This document shows positions 9,002 through 18,606 of a DNA stretch of 39,289 nt, piece by piece. Below the pieces are notes generated by a model that was not told the DNA's origin, searched no databases, and was given only the letters and a program-made list of their open reading frames with translations. Made by a program: the position numbers and the translations under genes. The stretch comes from Sinomonas mesophila (GTDB lineage Bacteria; Actinomycetota; Actinomycetes; Actinomycetales; Micrococcaceae): NCBI RefSeq assembly GCF_001999765.1, contig NZ_KV908322.1, positions 426,889-466,177 on the forward strand, written 5' to 3'. Position 1 is the stretch's first letter. Every line of letters starts with the position of its first letter.

Positions 9002-9049
9002 GTGCCGAACGCGCTGCTTCTTCTTAGCTGCCGTGGCGGGGCCCACTAG
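9002..9049 (+). CDS. leuL: leuA leader peptide (15 aa)
   Basis: A short ORF encoding MPNALLLLSCRGGAH ends about 100 bases before leuA. It has four consecutive Leu codons, CTG CTT CTT CTT, three of which are CTT, a codon little used in this very GC-rich genome. This is the expected layout of a leucine-sensing attenuation leader, and such Leu-rich leaders upstream of leuA are known in actinobacteria. The GTG start has no Shine-Dalgarno but lies six bases after a TATGGT box, which suggests a leaderless start. Its reading frame lies within a long open frame antisense to the M13 peptidase gene, which hides it from ORF-length criteria. Confidence 0.75.
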   Translation: MPNALLLLSCRGGAH

Positions 9050-9116
9050 TCGCTGATCCAGCGCAGGCCGGATCCCCGCCGCGGAGTCTTCACGTGCCCC
9101 CGGCCGCCGTGGATCC
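9035..9116 (+). promoter_or_regulatory. Candidate alternative RNA structures of the leuA attenuator
   Basis: GGCGGGG at 9035-9041, inside the leader ORF, can pair with CCCCGCC at 9074-9080. The overlapping GGATCC at 9070-9075 can instead pair with GGATCC at 9111-9116, close to leuA. The two pairings are mutually exclusive because 9074-9075 is shared. There is no T-run, so regulation may act through Rho or translation. The pairing is inferred from sequence complementarity only. Confidence 0.4.
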
Positions 9117-9125
9117 CAGCGATGA

Positions 9126-10892
<1,767 letters not shown>

Positions 10893-10929
10893 GAGGCGGC
10901 CGCGCGCCCCGCTCCGCCGAAAGGGCGGA

Positions 10930-10977
10930 GGACGCCGTCGGGCGACCCGGGCGTGTGCGGGTCGCCCGACGCCGTCC
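10930..10977 (+). terminator. Hairpin terminator after leuA
   Basis: A 20-bp stem with one mismatch (10930-10949 with 10958-10977) has an 8-base loop. A smaller hairpin CTCCGCC/GGCGGAG at 10912-10930 lies just before it. It sits between leuA and recO and has no T-run. It probably ends leuA transcription or attenuates read-through into recO. Confidence 0.55.
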
Positions 10978-11002
10978 GTGCTGCCGTGGGAGAATGGCGC
11001 CC

Positions 11003-11767
11003 ATGGCCGAGACGACGTTCGCAGCACGGAGCTACCGTGACGACGGCGTCGTCCTGCGCACCCACCGGCTCGGCGAGGCGGACCGGATCGTGGTCTTCCT
11101 CACGCGCCGGCATGGCCAGGTCCGGGCCGTCGCCCGCGGCGTCCGGCGCACGAGCAGCCGCTTCGGGGCCAGGCTCGAGCCCTTCATGGTCGCCGACCTC
11201 CAGCTCGTGCACGGCCGCTCGCTCGAGGTGGTGAGCCAGGCGGTCGCCCGCGCAAGCTACGGCGCGTCCATCGTCTCCGACTACGCGCGCTACACGGTCG
11301 CGGCGGCAATGGCCGAGACGGCCGAGCGTCTCACGGCCTCGGACACCGACGCCGGGCCCGCCCAGTACCAGCTGCTCGTGGGGGCCCTCGCGGCCCTGAG
11401 CCGCGGCGCCCACGAACCGGGGCTCATCCTCGACTCGTACCTCCTGCGCGCCCTCGCGACCGCAGGCTGGGCGCCGAGCTTCACCGACTGCGCCCGCTGC
11501 GGCGGGGCGGGCCCGCACTCGGCGTTCAGCGCCGCGCTCGGCGGGATCGTCTGCCCCGGCTGCCGGCCCCCCGGCTCGCCCGCGCCGGCGGCCGAGACGG
11601 TGGCGCTCCTTGCGGCCCTGCTCTCGGGCGACTGGGCGGCCGCCGACCCCTCCGAGCCGGTGCACCGCCGGGAGGCCGCGGGCCTCGTGGCCGCGTACGC
11701 CCAGTGGCACCTCGAGCGGGCCGTCGGCTCCCTGCGGCTCGTCGAGCGGGAGCCCGCCGGACCCTGA
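11003..11767 (+). CDS. recO: DNA repair protein RecO
   Basis: A 254-residue RecO, the RecFOR mediator that loads RecA on SSB-coated DNA. The N-terminal OB-fold is recognisable in [47 protein letters not shown] (first ~50 residues; given here as family landmarks [11 protein letters not shown] and EADRIVVF). A four-Cys zinc-finger-like element follows (CARCGG, then CPGC). ATG 11003 is preferred over ATG 10994 because GGGAG at 10988-10992 is correctly spaced for 11003 only. The frame is also open far upstream, antisense or out of frame to leuA, which is spurious. The order leuA-recO-uppS is typical of related actinobacteria. Confidence 0.9.
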   Translation: MAETTFAARSYRDDGVVLRTHRLGEADRIVVFLTRRHGQVRAVARGVRRTSSRFGARLEPFMVADLQLVHGRSLEVVSQAVARASYGASIVSDYARYTVAAAMAETAERLTASDTDAGPAQYQLLVGALAALSRGAHEPGLILDSYLLRALATAGWAPSFTDCARCGGAGPHSAFSAALGGIVCPGCRPPGSPAPAAETVALLAALLSGDWAAADPSEPVHRREAAGLVAAYAQWHLERAVGSLRLVEREPAGP

Positions 11768-11861
11768 GACCCGGCTCCGCGCCGTCGTGCTTCCCCCACA
11801 CGGCCCAGCGCGTGGCCCTGACACCAACACCCCTGCCCCACACCCGGATGGTGACGACCCC

Positions 11862-12677
11862 GTGACATCGACCCCGCGACGCCCCCGCGCCGAGAGGCCA
11901 GCGCCCGTGCGCCCGTTCCCGCATCCATCGGGCGCGACCCCGCCTGACATCCCGCGCCAGTTCATCCCGCGGCACGTCGCGATCGTCATGGATGGCAACG
12001 GCCGGTGGGCGAACCAGCGCGGGCTGCCGCGCATCGAGGGGCACAAGGCGGGCGAGCCCGCCCTCCTGGACGTGATGGCCGGCGCGATCGAGCTCGGGAT
12101 CGAGTACGTCTCGGTGTACGCGTTCTCGACCGAGAACTGGAAGCGCTCGCCCGAGGAGGTGCGCTTCCTCATGGGCTTCAACAAGGACGTGCTCCGGCGC
12201 CAGCGGGACACGCTCGACTCCTGGGGCGTGCGCATCCGCTGGGCGGGCCGGCGCCCGAAGCTGTGGGGCTCGGTGATCCGCGAACTCGAGGAGGCCGAGG
12301 CCGCGACCCGCGCCAACACGACGTGCCACCTGACGATGTGCGTCAACTACGGCGGGCGCGCAGAGATCGCCGACGCCGTCGCGGCCATCGCGCGCGACGT
12401 CGAGGCCGGGCGCCTCAGCGCGCGCAGCGTGGGCGAGAAGACCGTCCAGCGCTACCTCGACGAGCCGGACCTGCCCGACGTCGACCTGTTCCTGCGCAGC
12501 TCGGGCGAGCAGCGCCTGAGCAACTTCCTGCTGTGGCAGTCCGCCTACGCCGAGATGGTCTTCATGGACACGCTGTGGCCGGACGTCGACCGGCGCACGC
12601 TCTGGGAGGCCGTCGAGATCTACGCGCGCCGCGACCGCCGGTACGGCGGCGCCGTCGACAGGGCACCGGCGGGATAG
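11862..12677 (+). CDS. uppS: Isoprenyl transferase (undecaprenyl diphosphate synthase family)
   Basis: A 271-residue cis-prenyltransferase that makes polyprenyl diphosphate, the lipid carrier for cell-wall precursors. The signature [13 protein letters not shown] holds the catalytic Asp44; [24 protein letters not shown] and [22 protein letters not shown] are further conserved blocks. The GTG at 11862 gives a normal Pro/Arg-rich N-terminus of about 36 residues before the domain; no strong Shine-Dalgarno is present, so the start is somewhat uncertain. It follows recO by 94 bases and is convergent with a hydrolase gene 34 bases away. Confidence 0.92.
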   Translation: MTSTPRRPRAERPAPVRPFPHPSGATPPDIPRQFIPRHVAIVMDGNGRWANQRGLPRIEGHKAGEPALLDVMAGAIELGIEYVSVYAFSTENWKRSPEEVRFLMGFNKDVLRRQRDTLDSWGVRIRWAGRRPKLWGSVIRELEEAEAATRANTTCHLTMCVNYGGRAEIADAVAAIARDVEAGRLSARSVGEKTVQRYLDEPDLPDVDLFLRSSGEQRLSNFLLWQSAYAEMVFMDTLWPDVDRRTLWEAVEIYARRDRRYGGAVDRAPAG

Positions 12678-12711
12678 CACCGGCGCTGTGGCCAGGTCCA
12701 CCCGTCCGGGC

Positions 12712-13683
12712 TCACCCTGGCGAGGGCCCAGGCCGGGCCACCCGCGCGAGCCACGCCCCGAGCCGTGCGTAGGCCTCGCTCCGCACGGCCGGGGCGGAGA
12801 GCAGGACGTCGTGCAGGCCGCCCTCAACGATCGCCTCGTCGAGGTCCGCGCACAGCGCGGCGGCCGCCCGGCGCATCGGCGCGACGTTCAGCACCGCGTC
12901 CCGCGAGCGCATCTCCTCCCGCCACAGCAGGCCCGTGTCCGAGGCGCCCGAGGCCAGCAGCAGGGCCGGAAGGGCGATCCGCGGCCCCGAGCGGAGGGCA
13001 CGCTGGGCCTCGAGCACGCCATGGAGCCAGCCCACGCGCACGGGGAAGGCGTTGCGCGGGCGCAGGTCGCTGCGCAGCTCCCACTCGCCGCCAGCCTCCT
13101 TCGCGATGGCCCGCCAGTAGTACCCCCGCGGCGGCAGGGGGAGCCGGGCCCGCGGCCAGCGGGCCGAGGCCGGCTGAAGGGCCGCCTCGAGGACACGGCC
13201 GGCGACGGGGCCGCCGTGGGGCACGAGCCATGGGCTGCTGAGCACGAGGCCCGAGAGCTCCCCGGGGCGGCGCTGCGCGAAGAGCGCAGCCGCGAGGCCG
13301 CCGGTCGAGTGGCCCATGAGCACGGGGGAGCCGCCGGACTCGTCCGCGGCGGCGCGGACGGCGGCATCGACGCTCTCGAGGTAGTGCTCTGCCGAGCCCA
13401 CGTACCCCGGCACGGTCCCGTGGCCGATGCTGCGCCCATGCTCGGGCAGGTCGAGGGCGAAGAAGCGCAGGCCGAGCCCGTCGGCGAAGCGCGCGAGCTC
13501 GAGGTTGAAGAAGTAGTCGCTCCAGCCGTGGACGTAGACCAGCGCGCGTCCGGCATCGTCGCCCCCAGCTCCCTGAGGGCCGCGGTAGCGCACGAGGATC
13601 CCGAGTGGGCCGGATGGCCCGCGGCCGAGCGGAGCGGCCTCGACCCCGTCGCCCAGGAAGTCGGGCGACCACGCACGATCCAC
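12712..13683 (-). CDS. Alpha/beta hydrolase (lysophospholipase/monoacylglycerol lipase-like)
   Basis: A 323-residue serine hydrolase of the S33/Hydrolase_4 type. The nucleophile elbow GHSTGG places Ser126 as the catalytic serine. [12 protein letters not shown] is the oxyanion-hole strand region, [10 protein letters not shown] the following conserved turn, and the C-terminal [10 protein letters not shown] holds the likely catalytic His. No signal peptide is seen, so it is probably cytoplasmic. The GTG at 13683 has GAGGAGG about 7 bases upstream. Substrate is unknown; the family includes monoacylglycerol lipases and lysophospholipases. It is convergent with uppS and divergent from pyrD. Confidence 0.8.
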   Translation of the reverse strand: MDRAWSPDFLGDGVEAAPLGRGPSGPLGILVRYRGPQGAGGDDAGRALVYVHGWSDYFFNLELARFADGLGLRFFALDLPEHGRSIGHGTVPGYVGSAEHYLESVDAAVRAAADESGGSPVLMGHSTGGLAAALFAQRRPGELSGLVLSSPWLVPHGGPVAGRVLEAALQPASARWPRARLPLPPRGYYWRAIAKEAGGEWELRSDLRPRNAFPVRVGWLHGVLEAQRALRSGPRIALPALLLASGASDTGLLWREEMRSRDAVLNVAPMRRAAAALCADLDEAIVEGGLHDVLLSAPAVRSEAYARLGAWLARVARPGPSPG

Positions 13684-13800
13684 GGGACACCTCCTCGCGC
13701 CGTCCCTGCCCCGAGGGTACTCCGAGCCGCGCCAGCGCGCCCGAGCGCCTGCCCTCGGGCGCATTTGGGAACCGGCCCGCGGAGACGGGAGACTGGGACC

Positions 13801-14886
13801 ATGCGCATCTACCCCCTCTTCTTCCGTGCCGCGTTCTCGTGGATGGACGCCGAGCGCGCCCACCGGATCGGCTTCGGCGCCATCCGCGCGGTGCACGCGT
13901 GCGGCCTGGGCAAGGCCCTCGCGCGCTTCACGGCGCCCTCCGGCGCCCTGCGCACCGAGGCCTTCGGCGTCTCGTTCCCGTCCCCGTTCGGGCTCGCGGC
14001 CGGCTTCGACAAGGAGGGCCGGGGGATCGAGGCCCTTGCCGAGCTCGGCTTCGGACACATCGAGGTCGGCACGATCACGGGGCAGGCGCAGCCGGGCAAC
14101 CCGACGCCGCGCCTCTTCCGCCTCGTCGAGGACCGTGCCGTCATCAACCGGATGGGCTTCAACAACGACGGCGCCGAGGCCGTCGCCCCGCGCATCGCCA
14201 TCGCCCGCGCGGCCCTCGAGGCCCGCTACGGCGCAGACCGGCCGGTCATCGGCGTCAACATCGGCAAGACGAAGGCGGTCGAGCTCGAACACGCCGTCGC
14301 GGACTACCGCGTGAGCGCACGGCTCCTGGCCCCCGTGGCGGACTACCTCGTGGTCAACGTGAGCTCGCCCAACACGCCGGGCCTGCGCCTCCTGCAGAGC
14401 GCCGAGTCGCTGCGCCCGCTGCTCGCCGCCGTGCGCGAGGAGTCCGGGGCCGCAGCGGGCCGCCACGTTCCGCTGCTCGTGAAGATCGCCCCGGATCTGA
14501 GCGACGAGGACGTCGACGACGTCGCGCGGCTCGCGCTCGAGCTGGGGCTCGAGGGCATCATCGCCACGAACACGACGATCGGCCGCGAGGGGCTCTCGGC
14601 CCCGGCCGCCAAGGTCGAGGCCGCGGGCGCGGGCGGGCTCTCGGGCGCGCCGCTCAAGGCCCGCTCGCTCGAGGTGCTGCGCCGGCTGCGCGCCGCGGTG
14701 GGGGATGGGCTCGCGCTCGTCTCGGTCGGCGGCGTCGAGACCCCCGCCGACGTGCGCGAGCGCCTCGACGCCGGCGCGACCCTCGTCCAGGGCTACACGG
14801 CCTTCCTCTACGAGGGCCCCTTCTGGGCCGCCCACATCAACGCGGGGCTCGCGGTCGACGCCGGGCTCGCGCGCATCCGCCGCTAG
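13801..14886 (+). CDS. pyrD: Quinone-dependent dihydroorotate dehydrogenase (class 2)
   Basis: A 361-residue class 2 PyrD, a membrane-associated flavoenzyme that oxidises dihydroorotate to orotate and passes electrons to quinone in pyrimidine synthesis. The N-terminal helical part ([21 protein letters not shown]) is the quinone-tunnel domain typical of class 2. [34 protein letters not shown] (containing the catalytic Ser) and LVSVGGV are flavin or substrate blocks. ATG 13801 has GGGAG at the right distance. It lies away from other pyr genes and ends in a strong bidirectional hairpin. Confidence 0.93.
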   Translation: MRIYPLFFRAAFSWMDAERAHRIGFGAIRAVHACGLGKALARFTAPSGALRTEAFGVSFPSPFGLAAGFDKEGRGIEALAELGFGHIEVGTITGQAQPGNPTPRLFRLVEDRAVINRMGFNNDGAEAVAPRIAIARAALEARYGADRPVIGVNIGKTKAVELEHAVADYRVSARLLAPVADYLVVNVSSPNTPGLRLLQSAESLRPLLAAVREESGAAAGRHVPLLVKIAPDLSDEDVDDVARLALELGLEGIIATNTTIGREGLSAPAAKVEAAGAGGLSGAPLKARSLEVLRRLRAAVGDGLALVSVGGVETPADVRERLDAGATLVQGYTAFLYEGPFWAAHINAGLAVDAGLARIRR

Positions 14887-14911
14887 CGGCGCGGCCGGTC
14901 AGGGCCTGGCA

Positions 14912-14954
14912 GCACGACGGCGCGGCACCCGAGGCGGGTGCCGCGCCGTCGTGC
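14912..14954. terminator. Bidirectional hairpin terminator
   Basis: A perfect 20-bp stem (14912-14931 with 14935-14954) closes a 3-base loop between the convergent pyrD and DUF3043 genes. It is extremely GC-rich and has no T-run. Confidence 0.65.
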
Positions 14955-14977
14955 GCGCCCTGTGGAGGGCGGTGGGA

Positions 14978-15568
14978 TCAGGAGGGGTAGGCCCCGCGCT
15001 TGACCTGGGGCTTGGGCAGGCGGAGCGGGCGGAACTGGAGGGCGCGCATGCTCCCGTACCAGACGGTGCCGCGCTCGACGTCTCCGAACTTCGCCGCGAG
15101 GCGCTTCTTGAGCCGGCGCGAGAGCCAGAACGTGTCGGCGAAGACGAGCAGGAAGACGACCCAGAACGCGCTCAGGATGTAGACCTGCGAGACGCTGTCC
15201 GTCGGGACGACGAACGAGGCCACGACGAAGATGAGCGCGGCGAACATGAGGTACTCGCCCAGGTTGAAGCGCGCGTCGACGAAGTCCCTGGCGAACCGCT
15301 TCTGGGGGCCCCGGTCGCGCCACGGCATGTGCCGCTCGTCGCCGGTTTCGAGGGCGCGGCGCACGCGCGCCCGCTCATCGGCGGCAGCCTGCCGCTCGGC
15401 GGCCTTGGAGGCCTTCCGGTCGGTCGGGACGAGGGGCCTCCGGCGGGCCGCCTCCTGGTCCTTGCGCCGCGGGGTCGGCGCCCCCTTGCCCACGGCGGGG
15501 CCGGCGTTCTGTTCCTCGGGCTGCCCGGGGCTCTCGGCGGCGGGCTCGTTCTTGCGTCCAAACACCAT
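14978..15568 (-). CDS. DUF3043-like integral membrane protein
   Basis: A 196-residue protein with a highly charged N-terminal half (Lys/Arg/Glu-rich, residues 1-100) followed by the block MPWRDRGPQKRFARDFVDAR and two adjacent hydrophobic segments (LMFAALIFVVASFVV and ILSAFWVVFLLVFADTFWL). It ends in a basic, Tyr/Arg-rich tail. This matches DUF3043, an actinobacteria-specific family of unknown function. The ATG at 15568 begins MVFGRKNE, the usual family N-terminus. It is divergent from the M20 peptidase with 65 bases between. Confidence 0.7.
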   Translation of the reverse strand: MVFGRKNEPAAESPGQPEEQNAGPAVGKGAPTPRRKDQEAARRRPLVPTDRKASKAAERQAAADERARVRRALETGDERHMPWRDRGPQKRFARDFVDARFNLGEYLMFAALIFVVASFVVPTDSVSQVYILSAFWVVFLLVFADTFWLSRRLKKRLAAKFGDVERGTVWYGSMRALQFRPLRLPKPQVKRGAYPS

Positions 15569-15598
15569 CTCAGGATACCGGCGCGCGGGAGCGCGTGA

Positions 15599-15627
15599 TT
15601 GATGGCCGCGCCGGGCTTGCGTAGTGT
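15599..15627 (+). promoter_or_regulatory. Promoter of a leaderless M20 peptidase mRNA
   Basis: TTGATG (15599-15604), a 17-base spacer and TAGTGT (15622-15627) form a good sigma-A type promoter. The -10 box ends six bases before the ATG at 15634, so the transcript should start at the start codon. No Shine-Dalgarno is properly placed. Confidence 0.6.
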
Positions 15628-15633
15628 CAAGGC

Positions 15634-17058
15634 ATGCCTTCACGCTCTGCCCCGCCTGCGGTGCCGGACGACGACGTCGCCGCCCTGCGCTCGTCCGTCG
15701 CCCGCCGCTTCGCCCAGACCGTCGAGGAGCTCTCCCGGCTCGTCGCCATCCCGGGCATCGCCTGGCCGGCGTTCCCGCCCGAACAGCTCGAGCGCAGCGC
15801 CGAGGCAGTCCAGGAGCTCGTCCGCGCCGCCGGGTTCGCCGACGCGGAGATCCTGCGCGCCACGCGGCCGGACGGGAGGCCCGGGGGGCCGGCCGTCGTC
15901 GCGCACCGTCCGCCGGCCCCGGGCCAGCCCACCGTCCTGCTCTACGCCCACCACGACGTCCAGCCCACGGGCGACGCGGAGCTGTGGGACACGGAGCCCT
16001 TCACCGCGACCGAGCGCGACGGCCGGCTGTACGGGCGCGGCGCCGCGGACGACAAGGCGGGCATCCTCGTCCACCTCGGCGCCTGCATCGCCCTCGCTGA
16101 CGTGTACGGGAAGGCGCCGGGGGTCGGGGTCACGCTCTTCATCGAGGGGGAGGAGGAGGCTGGCTCGCCGAGCTTCCGCCGCTTCCTCGAGGCCCACCGC
16201 GACCGCCTCGCCGCGGACGTCATCATCGTGGCGGACTCCAGCAACTGGGCGGTCGGCACGCCGGCCGTGACCACGAGCCTGCGGGGCCTCGTGGATGGCA
16301 CCTTCGAGGTGTCGGTCCTCGCCCACGCCGTCCATTCGGGCATCTTCAGCGGGCCGGTCCTCGATGCCCCGACCGTGCTCGCCCGGCTCATCGCGACGCT
16401 GCACGACGAGGAGGGGAACGTCGCCGTTGCAGGCCTCGTCGCCGGGGACGACCCCGACATCGAGTACCCCGAGGAGCAGTACCGCCGCGACGCAGCGGTG
16501 CTCGACGGCGTCGAGCTCGCCGGCAGCGGGAGCGTTTCCGCGCGCCTGTGGACGCGCCCAGCGCTGTCCATCATCGGCCTCGACGCCCCCGGCGTCGCCG
16601 TCGCGTCGAACTCCATCCAGCCGCGCGCGCGGGCCAAGTTCAGCCTGCGCCTCGCCCCGGGGCAGGATCCCGACGCGGCGCTCGAGTCCGTGCGGAAGCA
16701 CCTCGAGGCGCACATCCCGTTCGGAGCGCACCTGCGCTTCGAGCCGGGGGAGCGGGGCAGCGCCTACCTCGCCGACACCGAGTCGCCCGCCGCGACGCGC
16801 CTGATGTGGGCACTCGAGGCCGCCTGGGGGACGAGCCCGGTCCGCATGGGCATGGGCGGGTCCATCCCCTTCATCGCGGACCTGACCGAGGTGTTCCCCG
16901 ACGCCGACGTGCTCATCACGGGCGTCGAGGATCCGGACTCGCGCGCCCACAGCGCCAACGAGTCGCTCCACCTCGGCGAGTTCGGGCGCTGCATCCTCGC
17001 CGAGGCACTCCTCCTCGCGGCGCTCCGACGCCCCCCGGGTGCCGCCGACGCCCTGTGA
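15634..17058 (+). CDS. M20 family metallopeptidase (dipeptidase)
   Basis: A 474-residue zinc aminoacyl-peptidase of the M20/CPG2 family. The first ligand His is in LLYAHHDVQPTG, the bridging Asp in GRGAADDKAG, and the general-base Glu pair in FIEGEEEAGSPS. A distal ligand is in RAHSANESLHLGEF near the C-terminus. The central lid/dimerisation domain starts around TTSLRGLVDGTFEVSV. No signal peptide is visible, so it is cytoplasmic. The gene probably has a leaderless mRNA from the promoter ending at 15627. Family members hydrolyse dipeptides; the substrate cannot be fixed from sequence. Confidence 0.88.
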   Translation: MPSRSAPPAVPDDDVAALRSSVARRFAQTVEELSRLVAIPGIAWPAFPPEQLERSAEAVQELVRAAGFADAEILRATRPDGRPGGPAVVAHRPPAPGQPTVLLYAHHDVQPTGDAELWDTEPFTATERDGRLYGRGAADDKAGILVHLGACIALADVYGKAPGVGVTLFIEGEEEAGSPSFRRFLEAHRDRLAADVIIVADSSNWAVGTPAVTTSLRGLVDGTFEVSVLAHAVHSGIFSGPVLDAPTVLARLIATLHDEEGNVAVAGLVAGDDPDIEYPEEQYRRDAAVLDGVELAGSGSVSARLWTRPALSIIGLDAPGVAVASNSIQPRARAKFSLRLAPGQDPDAALESVRKHLEAHIPFGAHLRFEPGERGSAYLADTESPAATRLMWALEAAWGTSPVRMGMGGSIPFIADLTEVFPDADVLITGVEDPDSRAHSANESLHLGEFGRCILAEALLLAALRRPPGAADAL

Positions 17059-17099
17059 GTGTTGCCACAGGGGGTTAGCACCGAGTCAGGGGTGGGTCG

Positions 17100-17105
17100 T
17101 AGCAT
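17100..17105 (+). promoter_or_regulatory. Candidate -10 box for the Fe-S carrier gene
   Basis: TAGCAT lies about 60 bases upstream of the ATG at 17169 and fits TAnnnT. The -35 region is poor: TTAGCA at 17075-17080 has a 19-base spacer. The gene also has a clear GAGAGAAGG Shine-Dalgarno. Confidence 0.3.
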
Positions 17106-17168
17106 GGATGGAAGGCCCAGACGGCCGTCGGCGTCCCCGAGGCGTCGGCCATGGAGAGAAGGTAGAGA

Positions 17169-17534
17169 ATGAGCACTGCAACCAACGAGTCCGCAGAAGC
17201 CCTGGGGTCCCACGAGGTGACGCTCACCGAGGTGGCCGCGGGCAAGGTCCGCAGCCTCCTGGAGCAGGAGGGCCGCATGGACCTGCGCCTGCGCGTCTCG
17301 GTCCAGCCGGGTGGCTGCTCCGGCCTCATCTACCAGCTGTACTTCGACGAGCGGATCCTCGACGGCGATGCAGTGCGCGACTTCGACGGCGTCGAGGTCA
17401 TCGTCGACAAGATGAGCGTGCCGTACCTCGCGGGCGCGACCATCGACTTCGAGGACACCATCTCGAAGCAGGGCTTCACGATCGACAACCCCAACGCGCA
17501 GGGCTCGTGCGCGTGCGGCGACTCCTTCCACTGA
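17169..17534 (+). CDS. erpA: HesB/IscA-family iron-sulfur cluster carrier (ErpA-like)
   Basis: A 121-residue A-type carrier that delivers Fe-S clusters to apo-proteins. The three conserved cysteines are present: one in QPGGCSGLIYQL and two in the C-terminal CACGDSFH. Length and motif order match ErpA/IscA of actinobacteria. It lies just upstream of the cytochrome oxidase genes, whose partner complex contains a Rieske cluster, but it is separated from them by a 13-bp hairpin. A good Shine-Dalgarno (GAAGGTAGAG) precedes the ATG. ErpA is chosen over other A-type carriers by genomic context only. Confidence 0.82.
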   Translation: MSTATNESAEALGSHEVTLTEVAAGKVRSLLEQEGRMDLRLRVSVQPGGCSGLIYQLYFDERILDGDAVRDFDGVEVIVDKMSVPYLAGATIDFEDTISKQGFTIDNPNAQGSCACGDSFH

Positions 17535-17551
17535 GCCGCCCCGCACCCCCT

Positions 17552-17598
17552 CGGCCGTGCCCCCAGGAGCCCAGACGGGCCCGCCGGGGGCACGGCCG
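17552..17598 (+). terminator. Hairpin terminator after erpA
   Basis: A perfect 13-bp stem (17552-17564 with 17586-17598, CGGCCGTGCCCCC) has a 21-base apical part with a minor GCCC/GGGC hairpin. No T-run follows. It separates erpA from the ctaC promoter region; the A+T-rich patch at about 17640-17670 probably holds that promoter. Confidence 0.6.
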
Positions 17599-17742
17599 AC
17601 GCGTGCCGGGGACATGTGGGCGATTCGCCGGGGATAGCTGTAAGCTCTACACCGAGTAGTAAAACTATGTCTTCCCGACACTCTGCGCGACAGTCCTGCC
17701 GTGCCGGGCGCCGGAGGAAAGCACCAAGAGGAAGGGCCGTCT

Positions 17743-18600
17743 GTGAGGTCGCAGAACCGAACCAGCAGCCAGCGCACTCGCATCATGACGGTCGCGGCTG
17801 TTGCCGCTGCCGGTGCGCTCGCACTGTCTGGATGTTCACCGGAGGTACAGCGAGGCTGGCTGCCGACTGAGAGGGACACGACCAGCAATACGGGCATCCT
17901 GACGGACCTCTGGGTCAACTCCTGGATCGCGGCCATGATCGTCGGCGTGATCACGTGGGGCCTCATGCTGTGGTGCGTCGTCGCGTACCGCCGTCGCAAG
18001 GGTGCGAAGGGCTTCCCGCGTCAGATCAGCTACAACCTGCCGCTCGAGATCTTCTACACGGCGATCCCGCTGTTCCTCGTCGTCGTGTTCTTCTACTTCA
18101 CGGACCGCGACCAGCGCGCCGTCGACAACCCGAACGCGAACCCGGACGTGACGATCAACGTCGTCGGCAAGCAGTGGTCCTGGGACTTCAACTACGTCCA
18201 GGGCGGCATTGTCCGCGAGGACGTCCATGAGGGCGGCGTCCAGGCACACCTCACGGGCAAGGCGTACGACCTCGAGCAGCTGCCGACGCTCTACCTCCCG
18301 GTGAACAAGAGCGTCACGGTCGAACTCACGTCGCGCGACGTCATCCACTCCTTCTGGGTTCCGGCCTTCCTGCAGAAGCGGGACATGATCCCGGGCAAGC
18401 CCAACTACATGTACTTCACGCCGCAGAAGGAGGGCGTCTACGAGGGCAAGTGCGCCGAGCTCTGCGGCGAGTACCACTCCGAGATGCTCTTCCGCGTCAA
18501 GGTCGTCTCGGAGGCCGAGTTCCAGACCCACCTCGCTGGCCTCGACAAGGGCCTGCTGGACGAGAAGTACGACCGCAACCCGAACCTGAACGAGAAGTAA
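17743..18600 (+). CDS. ctaC: Cytochrome c oxidase subunit II (lipoprotein)
   Basis: A 285-residue CuA-bearing subunit of the aa3 oxidase. A lipobox LALSGC predicts lipidation at Cys31. Two membrane helices follow (WIAAMIVGVITWGLMLWCVV and LEIFYTAIPLFLVVVFFYF), then the periplasmic cupredoxin domain with the aromatic segment KQWSWDFNYV and the CuA site CAELCGEYHSEM. GTG 17743 is chosen because GAGGAAGGG lies just upstream, and an earlier GTG at 17701 would put 14 extra residues before the signal. It is the first gene of ctaC-ctaD-ctaF, which ends at an intrinsic terminator. Confidence 0.93.
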   Translation: MRSQNRTSSQRTRIMTVAAVAAAGALALSGCSPEVQRGWLPTERDTTSNTGILTDLWVNSWIAAMIVGVITWGLMLWCVVAYRRRKGAKGFPRQISYNLPLEIFYTAIPLFLVVVFFYFTDRDQRAVDNPNANPDVTINVVGKQWSWDFNYVQGGIVREDVHEGGVQAHLTGKAYDLEQLPTLYLPVNKSVTVELTSRDVIHSFWVPAFLQKRDMIPGKPNYMYFTPQKEGVYEGKCAELCGEYHSEMLFRVKVVSEAEFQTHLAGLDKGLLDEKYDRNPNLNEK

Positions 18601-18606
18601 GGGACC

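Noticed and set aside
7019-9049. 676-codon plus-strand open frame opposite the M13 peptidase gene
   Set aside because: It is an antisense artefact of high GC third positions; it has no motifs and the opposite strand encodes a full peptidase. Only its last 16 codons (9002-9049) are real, as the leu leader.
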